Source of the DNA: Planctomycetota bacterium
GTDB lineage: Bacteria; Planctomycetota; UBA1135; GCA-002686595
Assembly (NCBI GenBank): GCA_016714045.1
Contig: JADJNY010000002.1
Coordinates: 434,001-498,000, forward strand
Direction: 5' to 3'
DNA length: 64,000 nt
Each line of letters starts with the position of its first letter. Within the stretch, counting starts at the first letter, position 1. The notes under the pieces are model-generated. The model was not told the origin of the DNA. It did not search any database and worked only from the letters and a program-made list of their open reading frames with translations. Below, one piece after another: positions 19,261-28,200 of this stretch. A program made the position numbers and the translations under genes.

Positions 19261-20539
19261 CCGCAAGCCCTCCGCCTGGACGCCGCGTCGCGCGCTCGTC
19301 GCCGCGCTCGTGCTCGTCGTCCTCGCCGTCGCGTACCTCGCCGTGAGCGCGGGTCCGCCGCCGATGGACGGCCACGGACGCCAGCTCTTCGGCCTGTGGC
19401 GCACGCGGCACGTCGTGGTCGCGCTCGCGCTCGCGTGGGGCTCGATCGCGCTCGTCGTGTGGTCCTTCGGACCGCGCGCCCGCGCGCGCTTCGTCGCGCT
19501 GAACGTGTCGTTCGCCGGGTTCTGGCTCCTGCTCGAGGCCGTCGGGCTCGCGGGCGTCGTCTCGTACCCGAAGCTCCTCGGCGGCGTCGCGCACGAGCAA
19601 CTCGGCACGCGGCCGCAGCCGAACGTCGACGTGCAGGGCGTCGCGCGCGAGGACCTCGCGACGTCGTGGAACCTGCCGCGCGAGCCGATCCCGTTCCACT
19701 TCCAGACCGACCACCGCGGCTTCCGCAACGCGGAGGACCGCGATGCGGCCGACATCTACTGCCTGGGCGACTCGTTCCTCGTCGCGGGGCTCGTCGCGCA
19801 GGACGCGATCGTGCCCGCGGTGCTCGAGCGCGACCTCCGCCGCCCAACGATGGGCGTCGCGCTCGTCGGGCTGTCGCCGCAGGCGGAGGCGCAGCTCCTG
19901 CTCGACACGCAGGTGCCATTCGAGGGCCGGCTCGTGCTCCACTTCGTGTTCGAAGGGAACGACCTGCTCGATTCCGCGGCCTGGCGCAGCGGAAAGAAGG
20001 GCGAAGCGCCGTCGTGGAAGGAGCGCACGCTCGCGAACCAGCTCGTCGTGCGTGCGCAGCTCCTGACGCAGCCGCAACCCGCGTACGTCGAGCGCCGCAC
20101 GGGCTGGATCGGCGACGAGGCGTACCGCTTCGGTTGGCTGAAGAACTCGTTCGAGGGCCTCGAGGGCGAGTTGCAGCCGATCGCGGACAAACTCGCGCTG
20201 CTCGCGGGCCGCGTGCGCTCCGCGGGCGGCGAGTACGCGGTCGTGATCGTCCCCGACAAGCTGCGCGTGCTCGGTCCGTCGTGCCGATTCCCCGCGGACA
20301 GCGAGGTCGCGGACTGGAAGAGCCACTGCGGGCCGATCCCCGAGTTCCTCGCGCGCTGGAGCGCGACTTCGGGCATTCCCGTGCTCGACCTGACCGAGCC
20401 CTTGCGCGCCGCGACGCGCGCGGACGACGTGCCGTGGTTCCCGGCGGACACGCACTGGAACGCGACCGGCCATCGCGTCGCCGCGCAGGCGATCGCGGCG
20501 TGGGAGCCCGTGCAGCGCTTCGCGCAGAAGGCGCGCTGA
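19250..20539 (+). CDS. Membrane-anchored SGNH/AlgJ-like hydrolase or acyltransferase
   Basis: A 429-residue protein with two to three N-terminal membrane segments (AALVLVVLAVAYLAVSA, VVALALAWGSIALVVW, LNVSFAGFWLLLEAVGLAG) and a large domain behind them. That domain carries the SGNH features: the serine block IYCLGDSFLVAGL near residue 173 and the late Asp-His block FPADTHWNATGHRVAAQAI near residue 400. AlgJ/AlgX and related SGNH proteins add or remove acetyl esters on exopolysaccharides, which is the inferred role here. The start overlaps the preceding stop by 11 bases and the asparagine synthase follows after 3 bases, so it belongs to the operon. It could also be an esterase acting on a polyketide ester. 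Confidence 0.75.
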   Translation: MDADRKPSAWTPRRALVAALVLVVLAVAYLAVSAGPPPMDGHGRQLFGLWRTRHVVVALALAWGSIALVVWSFGPRARARFVALNVSFAGFWLLLEAVGLAGVVSYPKLLGGVAHEQLGTRPQPNVDVQGVAREDLATSWNLPREPIPFHFQTDHRGFRNAEDRDAADIYCLGDSFLVAGLVAQDAIVPAVLERDLRRPTMGVALVGLSPQAEAQLLLDTQVPFEGRLVLHFVFEGNDLLDSAAWRSGKKGEAPSWKERTLANQLVVRAQLLTQPQPAYVERRTGWIGDEAYRFGWLKNSFEGLEGELQPIADKLALLAGRVRSAGGEYAVVIVPDKLRVLGPSCRFPADSEVADWKSHCGPIPEFLARWSATSGIPVLDLTEPLRAATRADDVPWFPADTHWNATGHRVAAQAIAAWEPVQRFAQKAR

Positions 20540-20542
20540 GCG

Positions 20543-22528
20543 ATGTGCGGCATCTCCGGAGCGATCGGGATCCTCTCCCCCGAACTCGTCGCGGGCGTCC
20601 AACGCGCGCACGCGGCGCTCGCGCACCGCGGGCCGGACGGCGAGGGAACTTGGCTCTCGGACGGGGCCGCGGACGCGCCGCGCGTGCTCTTGCAGCACCG
20701 GCGCCTCGCGATCCTCGACTTGTCGCCGCTCGGCGCGCAGCCGATGGCCGAGCGGCCGGAGCACGCGCTCGATGGTGCGGCCCCCGCGCGCTCGCCGGCG
20801 CCGCGCAGCATGATCGCGTACAACGGCGAGCTCTTCGGCCACCGCGAGCTGCGCGCGGAGCTCACGGCGCGCGGCGCGCGCTTCGCCGGCCGCTCGGACA
20901 CCGAAGTGCTCATCGCGGCGCTGCGCGCGCACGGCGCGGACGCGCTCGGGCGGCTGCGCGGCATGTTCGCGTTCGCCTGGTACGACGCGGAGCGGCGCGA
21001 AGTGTTGCTCGCGCGCGACCGCATGGGCAAGAAGCCGCTCTACGTCGCCGAGGTGGAGCGCGACGGACGGCGCGCCGTGCTCTTCGCGTCGGAGGTGCGC
21101 GCGCTGCTCGCGACGGAGCACGTCGAGCGCCGCCTCGACCCCGCGGGGCTCGCGACCTATCTGTGGAACGGCTTCGTCCCCGGGCCGGGCACGATCGTGC
21201 GCGGCGTGCGGCACATCCCGCCCGGGACGTTCGCGCGCGTCGAGCTCGACCGCCCGCGCGTCGAACCGCGCCGCTACTGGTCGATCCCGCGCGCGCCCGC
21301 GGCCGCGAACGACGACCCGCGTCCGCTCGCGGAGGAGCTCGCGCGCGCGGTCGCGCTGCGGCTCGAGAGCGACGTGCCGCTCGGCGTGTTTCTCTCCGGC
21401 GGCGTCGATTCGAGCGCCGTCGCCGCGCTCGCCGTGCGCGCGGGCGCCGGCGAAGTGCGCACGTTCAACGTCGCGTTCGACGAAGCCGAGTTCGACGAGT
21501 CGCGCTGGGCGCGCGCGGTCGCGGAGCACCTCGGCACGCGGCACGTCGAGCTGCGCCTCACGTCCGCGCGCTTCCGCGAGCGGCTCCCGGACGCGCTCGC
21601 GAGCCTCGACCAACCCACGTTCGATCAGGTCAACACGTGGTTCGTGAGCCGCGCCGTGCGCGACGCGGGCGTCGTCGTGGCGCTCGCGGGAGCGGGCGGC
21701 GACGAGCTCTTCGGCGGCTACAAGAGCTTCCAAGACCTGCCGCGCGCGGCGCGCTGGGCCCGGCGCGCCGCGAACGTGCCCGAGCACCTGCTCCGCGCCG
21801 GCGCGCGCGCGGTCGCGCGCGCGAAGGTCGGCCGCTTCGGCGCGGTGCCGCCGCAAACCCGGTGGGGGAAGCTCGGCGACCTGCTCGCGGCGCGCGGCGA
21901 CCTCGTCGCGTCGTATCAGGTGTCGTACGCGCTCTACACGCGCGCGTTCCTCGCCGAGCTCGCGCCCGCGCTCGCGCGTTCGGCCGGCGTGCGCGACGGA
22001 CTCCTCGCGGACCGGCGCGCCGAGCTCGCGCGCGCCGTCGAAGGCGAGCCCGAGCTCGCGGGCATCGCGCACCTCGAGCTCGAGACGTTCCTCGGCGACC
22101 GGCTCCTGCGCGACACGGACGCCGCGAGCATGAGCGTCGGCCTCGAGGCGCGCGCGCCGTTCGTCGACGCGATCGTCGTGGAGCGCGCGTGCGCGCTCGG
22201 CCCCCGCGCGCGCTTCGCGCCGCTCGGGAAGAAGGAGTTTCTGCGCGAGCACGTGCTCGAGGCCTGCGGGCTCGACCGCGCGCTCTTCGAGCGCCCGAAG
22301 TCGGGCTTCGTGCTCCCGTTCGAGCGCTGGTGCCGCGCGGAGCTCGCCGGCGAGGTCGAGGGTGCCTTCCTGGACGCGGCCCGCTGGGAGGAGCTCGGCC
22401 TCGCGCCCGGCGCAGTCGCGCGCCTGTGGTCCGCGTTCTCGTCCGGCGCGCCCGGTCTCTACTGGTCGCGCGTCTGGGCGCTCTTCGTGCTCTCGCGTTG
22501 GTGCCGCGCGCACCGCATGCTGCCGTGA
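20543..22528 (+). CDS. Asparagine synthase (glutamine-hydrolysing) family amidotransferase
   Basis: A 661-residue class II glutamine amidotransferase. Mature-type N-terminus MCGISGAIG places the nucleophilic cysteine at position 2, with the glutaminase motifs HRGPDGEG and YNGELFGHRELR following. The synthetase half has the pyrophosphate loop FLSGGVDSSAVAALA near residue 285 and a late catalytic region around GLEARAPFVDAIVV. The family makes amides by ATP-dependent adenylation of a carboxylate. Copies inside exopolysaccharide and natural-product clusters often amidate sugars or products rather than supply free asparagine, and the position between an SGNH protein and a glycosyltransferase suggests that here. 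The final TGA overlaps the next start (GTGA). Confidence 0.9.
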   Translation: MCGISGAIGILSPELVAGVQRAHAALAHRGPDGEGTWLSDGAADAPRVLLQHRRLAILDLSPLGAQPMAERPEHALDGAAPARSPAPRSMIAYNGELFGHRELRAELTARGARFAGRSDTEVLIAALRAHGADALGRLRGMFAFAWYDAERREVLLARDRMGKKPLYVAEVERDGRRAVLFASEVRALLATEHVERRLDPAGLATYLWNGFVPGPGTIVRGVRHIPPGTFARVELDRPRVEPRRYWSIPRAPAAANDDPRPLAEELARAVALRLESDVPLGVFLSGGVDSSAVAALAVRAGAGEVRTFNVAFDEAEFDESRWARAVAEHLGTRHVELRLTSARFRERLPDALASLDQPTFDQVNTWFVSRAVRDAGVVVALAGAGGDELFGGYKSFQDLPRAARWARRAANVPEHLLRAGARAVARAKVGRFGAVPPQTRWGKLGDLLAARGDLVASYQVSYALYTRAFLAELAPALARSAGVRDGLLADRRAELARAVEGEPELAGIAHLELETFLGDRLLRDTDAASMSVGLEARAPFVDAIVVERACALGPRARFAPLGKKEFLREHVLEACGLDRALFERPKSGFVLPFERWCRAELAGEVEGAFLDAARWEELGLAPGAVARLWSAFSSGAPGLYWSRVWALFVLSRWCRAHRMLP

Positions 22529-23520
22529 CGAACGCACCGAAGCCCATGCAACGCCCCGGACAGTACGTGCTGATCACCCCGTGCCGCGACGAGGCCGCGT
22601 TCGCGCGCCGCACGCTCGACAGCGTCGTCGCGCAGACTCGGCGGCCCGACCTGTGGCTCGTCGTCGACGACGGCTCGACGGACGCGACGCCGGCGATCCT
22701 CGCCGAGTACGCCGCGCGCCATCCGTGGATCCGCGTGCTGCGCCGCGAGGACCGCGGACGCCGCAGCGTCGGCCCCGGCGTCATCGAGGCGTTCGACCAC
22801 GGTTGGAACGCGGTGCGCGACCTCGGGCACGAGTACCTGTGCAAGTTCGACCTCGACCTCGAGCTCCCGCCGCGCTACTTCGAGCTCCTGCTCGCGCGTT
22901 TCGAGGCCGATCCGCGCCTCGGCACGTGCAGCGGCAAGCCGTGGTTCGTCGACGAGCAGGGCGCGCTCGTCAGCGAGGGCTGCGGCGACGAGATGTCGGT
23001 CGGCATGACGAAGCTCTACCGTCGATCGTGCTTCGACGCGATCGGAGGCTTCGTGCACGCGGTGATGTGGGACGGCATCGACTGTCACCGCTGCCGCATG
23101 CTCGGCTGGAAGGCGGCGAGCTTCGACGACGAGGAGCTGCGCTTCCTGCACCTGCGCGCGATGGGTTCGAGCGACGGCGGCTTGTGGCGCGGTCGCGTGC
23201 GCCACGGACGCGGGCAGTGGTTCATGGGCACGGGCCCGCTCTACATGTTCGCGAGTGCCTTGTTCCGCATGACGCGGCCGCCGTTCGTCGTCGGCGGGTT
23301 CGCGATGGGCTGGGGCTACTCGCGCGCGGCGTTCGAGCGCGCGCCGCGCTACGACGACCCCGAGTTCCGCCGCTTCTTGCGCGCGTACCAGCTCGACGCG
23401 CTCGTGCGCGGCAAGCGCGCGGCGACGGAGCGGCTCGACGCGCGCCAGGCGGCCGCGTGGAGCGGCGGCGCGCCGGCGCACGCGCGTGCGCAGTCGAGCT
23501 CCGCCGGCTCGACCCGTTGA
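22525..23520 (+). CDS. Glycosyltransferase family 2
   Basis: A 331-residue GT-A enzyme with the clear family opening YVLITPCRDEAAFARRTLDS, the donor-site acid pair LWLVVDDGSTDATPAIL, and a metal-binding CKFDLDLELPPRYFE. The central WDGIDCHRCRMLGWKA occupies the position of the catalytic-base motif (E/D-D-x-x-x-R). I chose the GTG at 22525, which overlaps the preceding TGA as GTGA. An in-frame ATG at 22546 would shorten it by seven residues. It may add a sugar to the lipid-linked repeat unit. The tail after about residue 300 is Ala/Ser-rich. Confidence 0.85.
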   Translation: MTNAPKPMQRPGQYVLITPCRDEAAFARRTLDSVVAQTRRPDLWLVVDDGSTDATPAILAEYAARHPWIRVLRREDRGRRSVGPGVIEAFDHGWNAVRDLGHEYLCKFDLDLELPPRYFELLLARFEADPRLGTCSGKPWFVDEQGALVSEGCGDEMSVGMTKLYRRSCFDAIGGFVHAVMWDGIDCHRCRMLGWKAASFDDEELRFLHLRAMGSSDGGLWRGRVRHGRGQWFMGTGPLYMFASALFRMTRPPFVVGGFAMGWGYSRAAFERAPRYDDPEFRRFLRAYQLDALVRGKRAATERLDARQAAAWSGGAPAHARAQSSSAGSTR

Positions 23521-23523
23521 GCC

Positions 23524-24336
23524 ATGGCGCGCTCGACCGCATCCGTGGACGCTCCCGCGCAGGCCACTCTGCCTGCGATCGAGCTCTACGGCGTGCGGTT
23601 GCACGCGCTGACCGAGGCGCAGTGCGTCGAGCACGTCGTGCGCGAGCTCGACGCGGGCCGCGGCGGCTGGGTCGTCACGCCGAACCTCGACCACCTGCGC
23701 CGGCTCGTGCGCGAACGCGAGTTCGCCGAGCTCTGCGCGGGCGCCGACCTCGTCGTGCCCGACGGCATGCCGCTCGTGTGGGCCGCGCGCGTGCAGGGGA
23801 CGCCGCTCTCGGAGCGCGTCGCGGGCTCGAACTTGATCTGGAGCCTCTCCGCGGCGTGCGCGCGGACGGGACGGAGCGCGTACTTCCTCGGCGGCGACGA
23901 GGGCACGGCCGAGCGCGCGGCCGCGGTGCTCGCGGAGCGCTACCCGGGCTTCCGGTGCGCGGGCACGCGCCGGCCGCCGTTCGGGTTCGAGGACGACCCC
24001 GCGGAGATGGCCGCGATCGTCGACGCGCTCGTCCGCGCGGAGCCCGCCGTCGTGTTCGTCGCGCTCGGTTCGCCGAAGCAGGAGCGCCTGATCCGCGCGC
24101 TGCGTTCGCACCTGCCGCACGCGTGGTGGCTCGGCATCGGCATCAGCTTCAGCTTCGTCGCGGGCACGGTGCGGCGAGCGCCGCCGTGGGTGCAGAAGCT
24201 CGGGCTCGAGTGGCTGCACCGGCTCGTGCAGGAGCCGCGACGGCTCGCACGGCGCTACCTCGTGCAGGGCCTGCCGTTCGCGGCGGTGCTCTTCGCACGC
24301 GCCGCGTGGCGCCGCGTGCGCGGGAGGGGCGCGTGA
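23524..24336 (+). CDS. WecG/TagA/CpsF family glycosyltransferase
   Basis: A 270-residue GT26-type glycosyltransferase. The diagnostic blocks are present: WVVTPNLDHLRRL (family T/P-N-x-D/H), ADLVVPDGMPLVWAAR (the catalytic-aspartate region of TagA-type enzymes), YFLGGDEGTAERAA, and VVFVALGSPKQERLI. TagA and WecG add N-acetylmannosamine or its uronic acid to a lipid-linked GlcNAc, so this enzyme probably makes the second-sugar linkage of a lipid-linked intermediate. The start is 3 bases after the GT2 stop, and the stop overlaps the next gene start as GTGA. Confidence 0.92.
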   Translation: MARSTASVDAPAQATLPAIELYGVRLHALTEAQCVEHVVRELDAGRGGWVVTPNLDHLRRLVREREFAELCAGADLVVPDGMPLVWAARVQGTPLSERVAGSNLIWSLSAACARTGRSAYFLGGDEGTAERAAAVLAERYPGFRCAGTRRPPFGFEDDPAEMAAIVDALVRAEPAVVFVALGSPKQERLIRALRSHLPHAWWLGIGISFSFVAGTVRRAPPWVQKLGLEWLHRLVQEPRRLARRYLVQGLPFAAVLFARAAWRRVRGRGA

Positions 24337-25142
24337 GGGCCGCAGAGGACTGCGCGAACGGCGCGGAAGAGCGCGGGAGCGACGCAGAGGACTGCGCGAA
24401 CGCGAAGGCGGCTCGGTCGAGCGTGGCCGGTGCCGCGGCGCGCTGGCCGCTCGCGCCGTCGGGCTGGTCGCTGGCCCCGGGTGCGATCGCCGTCTGGCGC
24501 GTCGAACTCGACCCCGGCGCGCTCGACGACGCGACGCTCGACGCGGATGAGCGCGGGCGCGCGGTGCGCTTCCACCGCGAGCTCGACCGCCGCCGGTTCG
24601 TCGCGGCGCACGCCGGGTTCCGGCGCGTGCTCGCGCGCGTGAGCGGCCGCGCGGCGGGCGCGCTCTGCTTCGAGCTCGGCCCGCACGGCCGTCCCGCGGT
24701 CGTCGAGCACGGCCTCGGCGCCGAGTTCGACGCGAACCTCGCGCACGCGGGCGCGCTCGCGCTGGTCGCGACGAGCCGCGCGGGCCGCGTCGGCGTCGAC
24801 GTCGAGGAGCTCGCCGCGCTCGGCGACCTCGACCTGCTCGCCGAGAGCGTCCTCGCGCCGCCGGAACGCGCGGCGTTCGCGCGGCTCGCGGAGCGCGAGC
24901 GCGCTTCGTGGATGGTCCGTGTCTGGGCGCGCAAGGAGGCCGTGCTCAAGGCACTGGGCACCGGCCTTTCGCTCGCTCCCGAGCGCGTCCGGCTCGACGG
25001 CGACCGCGCGCTCGTCGACGGCAAGGACGTGGGCCATTGCGTGCTCGACCTCGACGTCGGCGCGGAGCGCGCGGCCGCGCTCGCGCTGACCGAGGACGTC
25101 GCCGCCCGCGAGTTCGTCCTCGACCGCTGGAGTGTCGCGTGA
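24333..25142 (+). CDS. 4'-phosphopantetheinyl transferase (Sfp type)
   Basis: A 269-residue Sfp/Gsp-type enzyme that transfers phosphopantetheine from coenzyme A to the serine of carrier domains. The two defining motifs are GRVGVDVEELAAL (magnesium acid pair) and VWARKEAVLKALGTGLS (W-x-x-K-E-A). The natural clients next to it are the ACP of the PKS (near residue 1859) and the PCP of the downstream NRPS module. Start GTG at 24333 overlaps the WecG stop. The first roughly 25 residues repeat an AEDCAN unit encoded by a 20-bp direct repeat, so translation might instead begin further downstream. Presence of a dedicated transferase supports that the PKS and NRPS are functional. Confidence 0.9.
   Translation: MRAAEDCANGAEERGSDAEDCANAKAARSSVAGAAARWPLAPSGWSLAPGAIAVWRVELDPGALDDATLDADERGRAVRFHRELDRRRFVAAHAGFRRVLARVSGRAAGALCFELGPHGRPAVVEHGLGAEFDANLAHAGALALVATSRAGRVGVDVEELAALGDLDLLAESVLAPPERAAFARLAERERASWMVRVWARKEAVLKALGTGLSLAPERVRLDGDRALVDGKDVGHCVLDLDVGAERAAALALTEDVAAREFVLDRWSVA
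24341..24402 (+). repeat. 20-bp direct repeat at the start of the phosphopantetheinyl transferase gene
   Basis: The sequence cgcagaggactgcgcgaacg occurs at 24341-24360 and again at 24383-24402, 42 bp apart (a multiple of three). Both copies encode AEDCAN. This looks like an in-frame duplication in a disordered N-terminus. Confidence 0.85.
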
Positions 25143-25262
25143 CGATCCCGTGCGCCGCTTCGCGCTACGCTCCCTTCGGCGTTGTTGGCCCCGAACGCGA
25201 GGGCTAGCATCGCGCGCTTCCTCGGCACCGCTCGCGCGCGGCTTCCTCGCGCCACCCGACCC

Positions 25263-28200
25263 ATGAACCAGAACGACGCGACGATCCTCCTGCCCCTCAC
25301 GCCGCTCCAGCAGGGGATGCTCTTCGAGCACCTCTCCCACGCGGTGGCCGGCGTCGACGTCGAGCAGATCGTCGGTCGACTCGACGAACCGATCGAGGCC
25401 GCGCACCTCGAGGCCGCGCTGCACGACGTCGTCGCCCGCCACGAAGCGTTGCGCACGAGCTTCCGCTGGGAAGGCCTCGAGTCTCCCCGCCAGGAGGTCC
25501 AGGCCGCCGTCCGCGTGCCGTTCGAGTTCGAGGACTGGAGCACGTTCGCGCCGAACGACGTCGAGCCGCGCTGGAGCGACCGTCTCCTCGCCGAGCGCGA
25601 GCGGGGCTTCGACCTGACGAGCGCGCCGCTCCTGCGCGCGCTCTGCGTGCGCACGGGCCCCGCGCGGCACCGCCTGCTCTTGACGTTCCACCACCTCTTG
25701 ATGGACGGGCGATCGTTCCCGCAGGTGCTGCGCGAGCTGTTCGTGCTCTACGAAGCGCGCGTCGCGGGACGCGCGGTCGCGCTGCCGCCCGCCCGGCCGT
25801 TCCGCGAGCACGTCGACGCCCTCGCGCGGCGCGAGCGCGCCGGCGACGAGGACTTCTGGCGCCAGGCGCTGCACGGCGCGCGCATGCCGACCACGCTGGC
25901 GCTCGCGGCGCCGGAGTCGGGCTCCGCGTCCGGCGCCGGAGCACGGCACGAGCGCGTCACGCGCCTCGCGCGCGAGACGACGGCGCGTCTGCGCCAGCTC
26001 GGCGAGCAACACGGTCTGTCGCTCGGCACGCTGGTGCAGGGCGCGCTCGCGCTGCTCGTCGCGCGCTGCTCGGGCGAGGACGACGTGGTGTACGGCGCGG
26101 TGCGCGCCGGCCGGCGTTCGACGGTCGCCGGCGCGGACGAGATCGTCGGCGTCTTCATCAACACGCTGCCGGTGCGCGCGCGCGTCGCGGCGAACGAGCC
26201 GTGGATCCCGTGGATGCAGCGCTTCCGCGCCGAACAGGCCGCCGTGCGCCCGCACGAGCTCGCGTCGCTCGCCGAGATCCAACGCTGGGCGAAGCTCTCG
26301 GCCGGCACGCAGCCGTTCGAGCTCCTGCTCGTGTACGACCACGCGCTGCTCGACACGCTCGTGCACGACGGCGTGCCGGGCGCCGGACGCAAGCGGCACT
26401 TCGAGATGCTCGAGCGCACGGGCTACCCGCTGACGGTGTACGCGTACGGCGAGCCCGAGCTCTACCTGAAGCTCGCGTGGGACGAGCGCCGTCTGCGCGA
26501 GGCCGACGGCGAGCGCCTGCTCGGTTACCTCGCGACCTTGCTCGAGTCGATGGCGGCGGCGCCCGACAAGACGCTGTCCACGCTCGCGATGGCGGGCGCC
26601 GAGGAACGCCAGCTCCTCCTGCGCGGCTTCAACGCGACCGAGCGCGCGCACGACCGCGCGGCGACGCTGCCGGACCTGTTCGAGGCGCAGGTCGCGCGCT
26701 CGCCCGGCGCGCCGGCGTTGACGCACGGCGGGGAGACGTTGACCTATCGCGAGCTCGATCGGCGCGCGAACGCGCTCGCGCGGCACCTCGTGTCGCTCGG
26801 CGTCGGACGCGAGGTCCTCGTCGGGCTCAGCCTCGATCGCTCCGCCGAGATGGTCGTCGCGCTGCTCGCGGTGCACAAGGCGGGCGGCGGGTACTTGCCG
26901 CTCGACCCGAACTACCCGAAGGAACGCCTCGCGTTCATCTTCGCGGACTCGGGCGCGCGCGTGCTCGTCACGACGCGCGCGCTTGCAGGCAGCGTGCCGC
27001 CGGGCGAGGCGCAGGTCGTGCTGCTCGACGCGCTCGCGCTGGAGGACGGGGACGTCGCGGCTCCGCCGCGCGCGCTGGAACCGGCCGACCTCGCGTACGT
27101 GCTCTACACGTCGGGTTCGACGGGCCAACCCAAGGGCGTGCAGGTCGAGCACGCGAACGTCGTCAACTTCTTCGTCGGCATGGACGAGCGCCTCGGCGCG
27201 CATCCCGGCCGCTGGCTCGCGGTGACGAGCTTGTCGTTCGACATCTCCGTCCTGGAGCTCCTGTGGACCCTCGCGCGCGGCTTCGAGGTCGTGCTCCACA
27301 CCGGGCGCGAGCGCGCGACGAACGGCGCGAGCACGGGACCCGCGTTCAGCCTGTTCTACTTCGCGAGCGACGAGGGCGAGAACCCCGCGGACAAGTACCG
27401 CCTCTTGCTCGAGGGCGCGCGCTTCGCCGACGAGCGCGGGTTCGAGGCCGTGTGGACGCCCGAACGGCACTTCCACGCGTTCGGCGGGCTCTACCCGAAC
27501 CCGTCCGTGGCTTCGGCCGCGCTCGCGACGATCACGCGGCGCATCCACCTGCGCGCGGGTTCCGTCGTGCTGCCCTTGCACGACCCGATCCGCGTCGCCG
27601 AGGAGTGGGCGATGGTCGACAACCTGTCGAACGGCCGCGTCGGCATCGCCGTCGCGTCGGGCTGGCAGCCGCACGACTTCGTGCTCGCGCCGGAGAACCA
27701 CGCGCGCCGCAAGGAGATCATGACCGAGGGCGTCGAGACGCTGCGCCGGCTGTGGCGCGGCGAGAAGCTCGAGCGTCGCGGCCCCGACGGGCGCATGCAC
27801 GCCGTGCAGACGCTGCCGCGCCCCGTGCAGAAGGAGCTCCCGCTCTGGGTCACGACCGCCGGAAACATCGAGACGTGGCGCATCGCCGGTGAGACCGGCG
27901 CGAACGTGCTCACGCACCTGCTCGGGCAGCGCATCGAGGAGCTCGCCGCGAAGGTGAAGGCGTACCGCGAAGCGCGCGCGGCGGCGGGACACGCGGGCCC
28001 CGGCCGCGTGACGATCATGCTGCACACGCTCGTCGGCCGCGACGACGCGGAGGTGAAGGAGCTCGTGCGCGCGCCGATGATCGGCTACCTCGAGAGCTCG
28101 GTCGGCCTCGTGAAGGACGTGATCGCGTCGTTCCCGACGTTCAAGACGCCGGGCGCGGGCGCGAAGGAACAAGCGGACTTCGAGGCGCTGCAGCCCGACG